A stretch of DNA of 18,256 bases, from the NCBI GenBank assembly GCA_002304935.1, contig DBPS01000001.1:1-18256 (forward strand), given 5' to 3'. The position numbers and the translations under genes are program-made. The notes beneath the pieces are model-generated. The model was not told where the DNA came from. It saw only the letters and a program-made list of their open reading frames with translations, and made no database searches. Below are positions 1 to 6,536 of this stretch, piece after piece; positions within the stretch are counted from its first letter, which is position 1, and each line of letters opens with the position of its first letter. Origin of the DNA: Candidatus Humimicrobium oleiphilum (GTDB lineage Bacteria; Actinomycetota; Humimicrobiia; Humimicrobiales; Humimicrobiaceae).

Positions 1-563
1 TTTGCAAAACCAAAGGAGCAATTGCAGTCAATTACAGCCTGAGAATAAATCCTGCCTATTCCCTTAATGGTTCCAAGATAAAAGGAGTCCTGTCCCAGAA
101 GCTCGCCAGTGTATTCTGTTTTGATATGCATTTCAGGCTTAACAACAAGAGATCTTAGTGCTTCAAAGCTAATTACACTTCCTGTTAAATATGAGCGGTG
201 CAGTCTGTCTCTTTTTTTGTTTAAATTATTTCTTTTAAGAACGTAGTAGATGCCGACAGAAGAGTAAGAAAGATTTGACCTCTCTCTTAATTCATTTGCA
301 AGCCTTAAAGGTCCGAATGTAGGAAATTTTAGCGCCAAATCAAGTATGGCCTTTTCTGCATTACCTCTTATCTTGCTAGGCATCTTTGGGCATTTGGGTT
401 TGGGTAAAAGTCCGGCTTTGCCGTATTTTAAAAAATCATTTGCTATTTCATAGTAACGGGTACGGGAGATGTGAAATGCCCTGCATGCACTGGCTACATT
501 GAACTTGTATGCATATTCTAGTAGACTAGCTTTGTAATGAATTGTATATTCATTACTGGTCAT
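1..563 (-). mobile_element. IS481-like transposase, 5' part only (runs off the left edge)
   Basis: Translating the minus strand from the ATG at 563 gives an uninterrupted 187-codon reading frame that leaves the window at base 1, so only the N-terminal half to two thirds is visible. Residues about 10-45 form a helix-turn-helix (ACRAFHISRTRYYE). Residues about 80-120 form a second DNA-binding segment of the type seen in IS481/IS3-group transposases (FGPLRLANELRERS, then VGIYYVLKRNNLNKKR). After these the DDE/rve catalytic domain begins, with GQDSFYLGTIKG (D159 the probable first catalytic Asp) and YSQAVIDC. A strong Shine-Dalgarno, AAGGAGG, lies 7 bases before the ATG. The rest of the catalytic domain lies outside the window, so I cannot tell whether the element is intact. 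The DxFY-type catalytic start favours IS481 over IS3, but the family call is from memory of these motifs. Confidence 0.82.
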
Positions 564-631
564 GATAAACCTCCTTTTGATATTTAATTTTTACTGGTCT
601 AAAAATTAATTTTATACCAAAAGCGTTTACA
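564..631 (-). repeat. Probable terminal region of the IS481-like element
   Basis: This is the sequence upstream of the transposase start. Read on the minus strand from 631 it begins TGTAAACGCTTTTGGTATAA, and a TG(T) terminus is usual for IS481-group elements. I infer the outer end of the element at about 631. The matching inverted repeat at the other end is outside the window, so the boundary cannot be confirmed. The first bases outside could hold a weak promoter (TTGACA at 659-664 on the minus strand, 16-base spacer, TACAAA). Confidence 0.35.
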
Positions 632-787
632 TGACCTTTGTATTTTCAAAGAGCAATGTGTCAACCTATCTTGTTAATAGAACAATTTATCTTAATAGTT
701 GATTTATTAAAATTTATCAAACTACAAATATATACATTAATTTTTGCATATAACATTCCTGATAACATTGATAATATTATATACATT
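632..787. other. AT-rich stretch with no recognisable gene
   Basis: This very AT-rich stretch lies between the presumed insertion-sequence end and the 3' end of the response-regulator fragment. The plus-strand reading frame through it (about 638-916) has composition typical of a chance frame in AT-rich DNA (Ile/Tyr/Phe/Asn rich), no Shine-Dalgarno and no known motif. It also overlaps the response-regulator remnant in antisense. I see no RNA gene or clear repeat here. Confidence 0.5.
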
Positions 788-957
788 TTAATAATTAGTT
801 TCAGCTGTAATATTTACTTCAAGCCAGTAATCAATGATTTTCCCCAGTACAGATATGAATTCTTCAAAAATAACCGGTTTTCTTACAAAACTATTAGCGC
901 CAAGATTATAACTTGAGGCCAGATCCTGAACTTTATTTGAAGAAGTAAAAACCACGA

Positions 958-988
958 CAGGAAATACAGAAGGGGACGTATAATTTGG
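958..988 (+). repeat. Dispersed repeat, copy 1 (left arm of an inverted pair)
   Basis: The copy starts CAGGAAATACAGAAG (958-972) and continues through GGGACG to TATAATTTGG, ending at 988. It contains the 17-base core GGGGACGTATAATTTGG at 972-988. The first 15 bases and the last 10 recur exactly, on the opposite strand, at 1121-1154. It forms the junction where similarity of the response-regulator fragment to its family stops. Confidence 0.7.
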
Positions 989-999
989 TACCCAAGAAA

Positions 1000-1053
1000 A
1001 CGCATAACTTGAAACTGACCAAAAGGAACAAATGTAGCGCATAATTTGAAGTA
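1000..1053. repeat. Two short direct repeats resembling an insertion-sequence end (IS21-type?)
   Basis: ACGCATAACTTGAAACTGACC (from 1000) and GCGCATAATTTGAAGT (1038-1053) are imperfect direct repeats 38 bp apart, with shared pattern CGCATAA(C/T)TTGAA. IS21-family elements carry multiple short repeats at their ends as transposase sites, and the reverse complement, GGTCAGTTTCAAGTTATGCG, looks like such an end. No transposase gene of that family is present, so this would be a remnant. The assignment is an inference with low certainty. Confidence 0.25.
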
Positions 1054-1120
1054 AAAAACTTTTTCTACCTGAATTATTTATATACATAATAAGATTTAAA
1101 TTACTAAATGTCCACGAATG

Positions 1121-1154
1121 CCAAATTATACGTCGTCCTCTTCTGTATTTCCTG
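1121..1154 (-). repeat. Dispersed repeat, copy 2 (right arm of the inverted pair)
   Basis: On the minus strand from 1154 this reads CAGGAAATACAGAAG, then AGGACGACG, then TATAATTTGG. It matches copy 1 in the first 15 and last 10 bases and differs in the middle by a 3-base ACG expansion and one substitution. Copies 1 and 2 face each other and bound a segment of about 197 bp (958-1154). No clear target-site duplication is visible just outside the pair. Confidence 0.7.
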
Positions 1155-1161
1155 GTATTTT

Positions 1162-1761
1162 TTAAAGCTTATAAGACATTATATATTCTGAAGTAAAACC
1201 AGCACTTCTGGTTAAAAAATAATATTTGACATGCTTTTTAACAATAAATCCGGTTTTTTCATATAACCTTTTAGCTTCAGGATTTGTATTAACGACTTCA
1301 AGTATAACCTCGTTAAAGCCTTTACTTTTTGCCAGGGAAAAAACTTCCTGCATTAACATTGACCCTATTCCCAGACTCCTTCGAGTATTTTTAACTGCCA
1401 GAGTATCAATCCTTAATTCATCTTTTTTTATTTTTGGTGACATCCATTTATTAATATTATAGATAAAAAAACTTTTAAACGGACTGAAATACTGCCTGTA
1501 ATAACTGTATCTGCCATTCATAAAATTTTTTCCATCATAATGCAGGCCGGCAATTCCTACTACCTCATCATCAGAAAAGGCATAAATGACTCTGTCTGGA
1601 TTTATTGACTTTTTATAAATCCCGCAAGCAGCCTCTTTTGATTTTATAAGAGGTTTTATCTTTCTTTCAAAAGCTTCATAAAATATTTCAACTGCTTCTA
1701 CGAGTTGTTTTTCATTGACTTCAGTTTTTATATTGATTTCTGTATTGTTTATTGGAACCAA
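1162..1761 (-). CDS. GNAT-family N-acetyltransferase
   Basis: This 199-residue protein would transfer an acetyl group from acetyl-CoA to an unknown amine in the cytoplasm. The GNAT fold is clear in the second half. The beta4/alpha3 acetyl-CoA site is LRIDTLAVKNTRRSLGIGSM, with the R-x-x-G-x-G pyrophosphate loop at 128-133. It is followed by FNEVILEVVNTNPEAKRLYEKTGF (149-172), the typical beta5/alpha4 segment ending in 'LYEKTGF'. The only usable in-frame start near the domain is TTG at 1761, which lies inside repeat copy 3. The repeat also supplies AAGGGG nine bases upstream as a plausible ribosome-binding site. The frame is the same as that of the phosphofructokinase upstream, 24 bp away, so co-transcription is likely. 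The substrate cannot be predicted. Confidence 0.85.
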   Translation of the reverse strand: MVPINNTEINIKTEVNEKQLVEAVEIFYEAFERKIKPLIKSKEAACGIYKKSINPDRVIYAFSDDEVVGIAGLHYDGKNFMNGRYSYYRQYFSPFKSFFIYNINKWMSPKIKKDELRIDTLAVKNTRRSLGIGSMLMQEVFSLAKSKGFNEVILEVVNTNPEAKRLYEKTGFIVKKHVKYYFLTRSAGFTSEYIMSYKL

Positions 1762-1781
1762 ATTATACGTCCCCTTGGTTC
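1755..1781 (-). repeat. Dispersed repeat, copy 3, in a hairpin at the acetyltransferase start
   Basis: The core GGGGACGTATAATTTGG (minus strand, 1774-1758) lies in a stem-loop with arms GAACCAA (1755-1761) and TTGGTTC (1775-1781), 7 bp with a 13-base loop. A further AGAACCA at 1794-1800, inside the last codons of the phosphofructokinase, can pair with the middle arm instead, giving two alternative hairpins. The repeat sits between the two genes and overlaps the acetyltransferase start codon. Confidence 0.7.
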
Positions 1782-1785
1782 TTGA

Positions 1786-3000
1786 TTATAAATAGAACCA
1801 GCATGCTTTTTCAACTTCAGAAAAAGTCGGAGAAAATTCTGAAGGCTTCCTTCCAAAACATATACCTATCTTCTCATAAAAATTTATCATTTTCTCACTG
1901 ACATATCTTTGTTTTATTGCATCTCTGGTAGGGATATATTCAATATTTCCTTTGATTACACGGGTCACAGTAACACCGGATATTCCATTCACTATCAGAG
2001 TTACTGCACCTGCACCGGTTTCTTTTCCAAAATTCGCATCCATTGCACTCGTGCTTCCTGAGCGTGCAAGATAAGCAGGGACAGTTTCTCTTATTTCAGG
2101 TAATTCATTCATTTTTTCCACAAAAAGTCCTTGTTCTTTCATAAACTGTATCATCTCAGGATCACTTTTCATCAGCTGGCTCAGGTTTTGTGCAACATAT
2201 TTTCCAGCCCCGCTGAGTTTTTTGTGACCGAAAGAATCAACTGATACACTTGCATCGGTTAATGTAGTTCCTGCAGCATCTTTTAGCCCCTCTGCAACTA
2301 CAATCATATATGTTCCTGCCTTGTTTTCACTCTCTCTCACCCTGCTTGTGAAGGTTTCTTTCATATGTTTGTAAACGATATTGAAATCAACAGGGACTTC
2401 AGGAATTAAAATGCAATCAGCATCGGCTGCAATCCCGCCTCTGAAAGCAGTATGTCCGGCATATCTTCCAAAGACTTCGATAACCATAATCCTATTGTGG
2501 CTTCTCCCGGTTGTTTTTAAATCATTGACATATCTGGCAATCCTGTTAATAGTAGAATCTCCTCCTACCGAGTAAGTCTGGAGGTCAAGATCCATTGTCT
2601 TGGGTACATGAATTGCAGTTACGCCATTTTCTTCCAAATCAACAACAGCACTTCCGGTATCATCTCCCCCGGAAATTATAAGAGCTCCTATATTAAATTT
2701 TTTAAGCCCTGAACATATTTTTTTATATTTGTCAGGATCTTCAATCTTTGAAATCTTAACCCTTGAATTCCCTGCTTCAGAGCCGGCAATCATCGAAGAT
2801 ATCTGGTCTATCTTTGCTGAATCAAGCTTGATGATATTCTCACTTGAATCAAGATTATACAGACCTGCATACCCATTAGGAATCAAATAAGAATCAATCT
2901 CGTATGATTTTGCCATAAGGGCCGCACCTTTTATGACTGAATTAAGACCTCCGCAATCTCCACCGCTTGTAATTATTCCAATCGATTTGCCATTTAACAT
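1786..3000 (-). CDS. 6-phosphofructokinase, pyrophosphate-dependent type predicted
   Basis: This 404-residue phosphofructokinase phosphorylates fructose 6-phosphate to fructose 1,6-bisphosphate in glycolysis. The N-terminal ITSGGDCGGLN (10-20) is the family nucleotide/PPi-binding loop. SGGDDTGSA (110-118) has Asp at the position (114) where ATP-dependent enzymes have Gly. PKTMDLDL (133-140) has Lys at 134 where ATP enzymes usually have Gly, and keeps both catalytic-loop aspartates (137, 139). The Asp/Lys pair is the established signature of PPi-dependent enzymes. EVFGRYAGHTAFRGGIAADAD (175-195) is the substrate-binding segment. The usual TIDND is altered to TMDLD, so this is a divergent branch. 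The ATG at 3000 has a good AAAGGAG. The donor (PPi rather than ATP) is predicted from residues only. Confidence 0.9.
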   Translation of the reverse strand: MLNGKSIGIITSGGDCGGLNSVIKGAALMAKSYEIDSYLIPNGYAGLYNLDSSENIIKLDSAKIDQISSMIAGSEAGNSRVKISKIEDPDKYKKICSGLKKFNIGALIISGGDDTGSAVVDLEENGVTAIHVPKTMDLDLQTYSVGGDSTINRIARYVNDLKTTGRSHNRIMVIEVFGRYAGHTAFRGGIAADADCILIPEVPVDFNIVYKHMKETFTSRVRESENKAGTYMIVVAEGLKDAAGTTLTDASVSVDSFGHKKLSGAGKYVAQNLSQLMKSDPEMIQFMKEQGLFVEKMNELPEIRETVPAYLARSGSTSAMDANFGKETGAGAVTLIVNGISGVTVTRVIKGNIEYIPTRDAIKQRYVSEKMINFYEKIGICFGRKPSEFSPTFSEVEKACWFYL

Positions 3001-3154
3001 TTTTTCTCCTTTATTTACAAATATGTTTTACATAAAGACAAAATCTACCAGTCGGTTTAAAACCAGGTTAAATTCTTTTTATATTATCCATCACCCTGAT
3101 TTCTTTAAAAATTATAAGAAATAAAAAAATCAGTTTATTATTTAAAACAGTCTT
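3001..3154 (-). promoter_or_regulatory. Phosphofructokinase leader region with small palindromes
   Basis: This 154-bp gap separates the HAD gene from the phosphofructokinase. It holds GGTTTAAAACC (3054-3064), an 11-base palindrome, overlapped by AACCAGGTT (3061-3069), which could be operator half-sites. A TATAAT lies further upstream on the minus strand (within TTCTTATAATTTTT, about 3111-3124) without a convincing -35. No terminator with a clean T-run was found. The operator idea is speculative. Confidence 0.25.
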
Positions 3155-3790
3155 TTAATTACCAAAAGATAAAAAATCAGGAAAATATTTTTTTAGCTCA
3201 GTAACCAGACCATCAGCTGATTCAAATAAAATTCCATTTATTCCCAGTTCTTTTGCTGAATTAATATACTCTTTTACATCATCAATATAGAGCACTTCTT
3301 CCGGTTTAAATCCAAGCTTTTCCAGCGCAAAAATAAATATTTCTTTTTCCGGTTTTCTTATCCCTACTTCATAAGATAAAACTCTTACCTTAAATTCCTT
3401 CAAAACATCAAATTTTTTTTCTACCCACGAGAAATGAAGTTTGTTGGTGTTAGAAAGCAGAATAATTCCTGCTTTTTCTTTTATCCTGGAAATCACTTCC
3501 GTCATTCCGTTATTTAAAGAGAAGACATCACTGAAAATCATATTAAAATCCTCAAAAGGTATATCAGCGCATATTTTTTCAAGCACTGACAAGTAAAAGG
3601 TATTGCTGCTTATTTCCCCTCTCTCAAAGCTATCTTCAAGACTGGTTCCGATAATATTTTTATATATTTCTTCATCGGAAAGACTGCTGAATTCAGCGAA
3701 TTTTCTGCAGGCAATCATGTGGTCTACATTTAAAACAACATTTCCCATATCAAATATCAAAGCTTTTATATGATTATTATCAGGTATCAT
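3155..3790 (-). CDS. HAD-superfamily hydrolase (subfamily IA, YihX-like)
   Basis: This 211-residue haloacid-dehalogenase-type phosphatase acts by a phospho-aspartate intermediate. Motif I is LIFDMGNVVL with the nucleophile D14; Gly replaces Asp at +2, as in YihX-type members. Motif II is ILLSNTNK (S113), motif III is the Lys of GIRKPEKE (K146), and motif IV is LYIDDVKEYI (D170, D171). A cap domain lies between motifs I and II (about 20-95). It sits 32 bp downstream of the GHMP kinase and is probably in its transcript, so a sugar phosphate is the likely substrate. The ATG at 3790 has no clear Shine-Dalgarno. The family is certain; the substrate is unknown. Confidence 0.88.
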   Translation of the reverse strand: MIPDNNHIKALIFDMGNVVLNVDHMIACRKFAEFSSLSDEEIYKNIIGTSLEDSFERGEISSNTFYLSVLEKICADIPFEDFNMIFSDVFSLNNGMTEVISRIKEKAGIILLSNTNKLHFSWVEKKFDVLKEFKVRVLSYEVGIRKPEKEIFIFALEKLGFKPEEVLYIDDVKEYINSAKELGINGILFESADGLVTELKKYFPDFLSFGN

Positions 3791-3822
3791 TTCTATTATA
3801 AGCTAATTAATTAAAAACAGTT

Positions 3823-4875
3823 TTATATTTCCCACGTACGCAATCCAAAACGGCTTAAATAAACAGGTATGTTTTTATACAGCTGACTTGCTTTTTCAAT
3901 CTCGCTTATCATGCCTCTTTTATAGCTTGACTTCTCTCCGCACAGAATAGTAATTGAGCCTCCTTCTCCTCCTGCTCCATTTACTTTCCAGCCTATTGCT
4001 CCGCATTTTTTTGCAATCTCAATTATTTCAAGGCTGCTTTTACTTACAAGAGATGAATTAAGCTCTGTTTGTGCTTCAGTATTTTCAATCATTGATTTTC
4101 CAAATGAATTAAAATCCCCTGCATATATTGCATCACGGGCTAACTCTGCTGTCTTTCTTAATCTTTCCAGTTTTGGATTATCCGGACCCTCATCTTCCAG
4201 TTCTGAAATAACTTTTTCGTGTACAGCAGAAGAACTGTGGGATTTGCCCATAAAGATCAGTACAAGCCTTCTTTCAAGTTCCCACCATATTGAATTGGGA
4301 ATATATATCTGTGAAACAGTGGCATAGGGATAATTATACATCTCAATAAAATTTATGCCTCCGTAAGCTGAACATAACTGGTCCTGTATTCCTGACTGAA
4401 GATGCAGGAGATCGGTTTCAATCTTATGGGCTGCATAAGATACCTCATGAGGAGTCATTCTTCCTGCGCTTAAACAATCAAGCGCCCCTATTAATGCTAC
4501 GCTTACCGCAGCTGAAGTACCTGTCGAACAGCCGGCCGGAGCTTCCGAAAATATTGATATTCTAAGGGCAATATCTTTTGGTATTTTCATATATTCAATA
4601 GCAGCTTCAAGCAAGGGATGCTTGCCCCATCCTGAAACCTCTGGTTTTACTATGTACTGGTCACCGTAATTTTCTGCAAATAATGTAATCCTGTCTTTTT
4701 TTGAGCTTAATGGGAAAATCTCAATCTGCGTTTCTACATATGGATAAACTCCGATATTAAATACTTTCCCATGCCCTGCAAACCAGGTATCCGTCCACCC
4801 TCCATTATCGCATATCCTTATGGGAGCAACACTATTTATAACTTTAAATTTGTTCTGAGTTCTAATGGAATTCAA
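3823..4875 (-). CDS. GHMP-family sugar kinase (fucokinase / heptose-7-phosphate kinase-like)
   Basis: This 350-residue ATP-dependent small-molecule kinase is of the galactokinase-homoserine kinase-mevalonate kinase-phosphomevalonate kinase superfamily. Motif 1 is APIRICDNGGWTD (17-29). The ATP-binding motif 2 is PAGCSTGTSAA (113-123). IQDQ (163-166) carries the putative catalytic Asp. Motif 3 is VNGAGGEGGSI (298-308). 'GGWTDT' and the glycine-rich C-terminal motif are most like the kinase domain of L-fucokinase and HddA-type heptose-phosphate kinases (COG2605), so the substrate is probably a six- or seven-carbon sugar or sugar phosphate used for surface glycans. The start chosen is TTG at 4875, since no ATG or GTG precedes motif 1 in frame; GAGGA lies a rather long 14 bases upstream. 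It is followed closely by the HAD phosphatase. Confidence 0.85.
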   Translation of the reverse strand: MNSIRTQNKFKVINSVAPIRICDNGGWTDTWFAGHGKVFNIGVYPYVETQIEIFPLSSKKDRITLFAENYGDQYIVKPEVSGWGKHPLLEAAIEYMKIPKDIALRISIFSEAPAGCSTGTSAAVSVALIGALDCLSAGRMTPHEVSYAAHKIETDLLHLQSGIQDQLCSAYGGINFIEMYNYPYATVSQIYIPNSIWWELERRLVLIFMGKSHSSSAVHEKVISELEDEGPDNPKLERLRKTAELARDAIYAGDFNSFGKSMIENTEAQTELNSSLVSKSSLEIIEIAKKCGAIGWKVNGAGGEGGSITILCGEKSSYKRGMISEIEKASQLYKNIPVYLSRFGLRTWEI

Positions 4876-5013
4876 TTAATTTTATTATTCCTCATAATTA
4901 TTATATTTAGCAAAATAGTATACCATACAAGCTTTTTAATGAAATAAGTGAAATCATAAAAATTGACTCAGAAAATTATTCAGATAATTAAAAGGTTTTT
5001 CCAAAATGCTCCC

Positions 5014-5793
5014 CTAGATCGAAGGCATTACGTTTCCACTGCATACAGGAAGATAGACTCCGGTAATCGAACCGGCAAGATCTGAAGCAAGAAAACAGAT
5101 TGCATTTGCCACTTCAATGTCAGTAGCTCTTCTTCTTAAAGGCAATCTATCTATATAAGGAAAATCCTGATTTATATTGCTTTCGCTTCCATCGGCCTCA
5201 CGGCATCGATCGCTTATAGTCCATCCGGGAGCAACCTGATTAACTGTTATATTGTATTTGCCTACTTCTCTTGCCAGCACACGTAAAACGCCATCCATCC
5301 CTCTTTTCCCAGATACGTATGCAGATTGTGTTATAAAATTCTGCATTGAACATTCGGTATTGATTCCTATGACTCTTCCATATTTTTGCTTTATCATGTC
5401 AGGGACAAATGCTTTTGCCATATACACATTATGCATGACACATGATTTAAACTGGCTTTCGTAATCTTTCGGGTCTTGCTCCAGAATATCTTTCCAATTA
5501 ATTTGTATAACTGCATTATTTATAATAATATCTGCTATGCCCAGACTGTTTGATACTTCATTTTTCATCGCCATAATTGAATCAATATCTGTTACATCTG
5601 CCCATACCGAAATAGCTTTGACAGAATATTTTTCCTGGATTTCATTTTTTAATTCATTTGCAAAATCTTTTTTGTTGTAGTAGCAAATCACGACATCAGC
5701 TCCGCATTCTGCCAGAGAGCGCACAATTGTACGACCTAATTCTCCGGTAGCGCCGGTTACAACAGCAGTTTTATTTGTCAGATCGATTTTCAT
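5014..5793 (-). CDS. Short-chain dehydrogenase/reductase
   Basis: This 259-residue classical SDR is an NAD(P)-dependent oxidoreductase. The Rossmann glycine motif TGATGELG is at 13-20, the conserved NNA at 92-94, the catalytic Y-x-x-x-K at 159-163 (YVSGK), and NQVAPGW at 185-191. The catalytic serine normally 13 residues before the Tyr is replaced by Thr146 (INTECS); Thr can substitute but this is unusual. The ATG at 5793 has GGAGAT upstream. The gene is separated from the GHMP kinase by 138 bp of AT-rich DNA with no evident terminator, so the relation between them is uncertain. The substrate is unknown; a sugar or sugar-derived alcohol would fit the neighbours. FabG-type fatty-acid reductase is less likely given the changed active site and context. 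Confidence 0.88.
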   Translation of the reverse strand: MKIDLTNKTAVVTGATGELGRTIVRSLAECGADVVICYYNKKDFANELKNEIQEKYSVKAISVWADVTDIDSIMAMKNEVSNSLGIADIIINNAVIQINWKDILEQDPKDYESQFKSCVMHNVYMAKAFVPDMIKQKYGRVIGINTECSMQNFITQSAYVSGKRGMDGVLRVLAREVGKYNITVNQVAPGWTISDRCREADGSESNINQDFPYIDRLPLRRRATDIEVANAICFLASDLAGSITGVYLPVCSGNVMPSI

Positions 5794-5888
5794 TACATCT
5801 CCAATTATGCAAAAATGATAATATTTATATTAAGAGATAACAGAAATTTTCGTCCTTTTAAATATTAAATTATGAATTTTTCCTGATA

Positions 5889-6401
5889 TTATATAGATGA
5901 TTCAACAGCTTTTTTATGTAATCTTACATATTCACAGCTTGGTTCAGCTCCACAATTTCTGCATGTAATATCATATGCTGAATTTAAAGTATTACAGTTC
6001 GGACATGAATAATGTTTTAACTTTTCCCTGAACCATTTTTCGTAACCGATTTCAGCAATCCGTTTCTGATTTTCCCATAACTCAATTCTGTGAGGGCGGG
6101 CCTTTTGAAAATCTTTCAGTATATCACATGGATAATCATTGCATTCTACACAGAAATCAATTTTTCTTCCATCAGCACAGGGTTTTATTTTGCAGATATC
6201 TTTGCACCAGTATGATCTCTTTTCAGCCCTGCAGCCATAGCATTTCATTTCTTCCGGTTTTACCCCGTGTCTGCCTGAAATTTTCTTTAATCTTTCTGAA
6301 TCTTCATTTGTGCCGATATAAATAGAGCATGCTGCACAGAATAAACCACAGACTGCACTTAACTTTTTAATCTCAGAGCTTTGTTTATTATTCTTTTCCA
6401 T
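5889..6401 (-). CDS. Cysteine-rich DUF3795-like protein with C-terminal zinc ribbon
   Basis: This 170-residue protein of unknown function has 16 cysteines. The N-terminal part matches the DUF3795 pattern: VCGLFCAAC (17-25), then CYGC (54-57), WC..IC....C (66-75) and FCVECNDYPC (83-92), probably binding zinc or an Fe-S cluster. Residues 103-130 form a charged helix containing 'ELWENQKRIAEIGYEKWF'. A separate zinc ribbon follows, CPNC at 133-136 and CRNC at 147-150. Many DUF3795 proteins lack this ribbon. No membrane segment or signal peptide is seen. It is divergent from the flavoprotein gene, and both are rich in metal-type cysteines, but a shared role is only a guess. The ATG at 6401 follows ATTTATAA without a strong Shine-Dalgarno. 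Confidence 0.8.
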   Translation of the reverse strand: MEKNNKQSSEIKKLSAVCGLFCAACSIYIGTNEDSERLKKISGRHGVKPEEMKCYGCRAEKRSYWCKDICKIKPCADGRKIDFCVECNDYPCDILKDFQKARPHRIELWENQKRIAEIGYEKWFREKLKHYSCPNCNTLNSAYDITCRNCGAEPSCEYVRLHKKAVESSI

Positions 6402-6445
6402 ATTTATAAATCAGGTTCTAATATTTTGTTTTTATTTGCTTTTTA

Positions 6446-6474
6446 CTTATACTACCATAAATTTAAAAGGTAAA
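6446..6474 (-). promoter_or_regulatory. Candidate promoter for the DUF3795 gene
   Basis: On the minus strand, TTTACC (6474-6469), a 17-base spacer and TATAAG (6451-6446) form a reasonable sigma-70-type promoter 45 bp before the ATG. The -35 is weak (TTTACC against TTGACA). It lies in the 135-bp divergent region shared with the flavoprotein gene. Confidence 0.35.
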
Positions 6475-6536
6475 AACATTGTCTTTATGGTTAAATTAAA
6501 AAAATAAGTCATTGATAATAAGAAAGAGGTAAAGTC

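Larger units (their letters stand above)
788..1087 (-). pseudogene. Response-regulator receiver domain remnant, N-terminal half missing
   Basis: Only the last 50-55 residues of this 99-codon frame resemble a protein family. PVVVFTSSN (43-51), the LGANSFVRKP segment (62-71, with the conserved Lys at 70) and FEEFISVLGKIIDYWLEVN match the C-terminal half of a CheY/Rcp1-type receiver (REC) domain. The first half, which would carry the acidic pocket and the phosphorylated Asp, is absent. In its place the frame runs into a repeat (958-988) and AT-rich DNA with no similarity to REC domains. The homologous part covers roughly 788-964. The break falls at the repeat, which points to an insertion or rearrangement. 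The family would normally be a single-domain response regulator paired with a histidine kinase; this copy cannot act as a phospho-receiver. Confidence 0.7.

Noticed and set aside
638..916. Plus-strand 92-codon open frame
   Set aside because: Biased toward Ile/Tyr/Phe/Asn as in chance frames of AT-rich DNA, no ribosome-binding site, and antisense to the response-regulator remnant.
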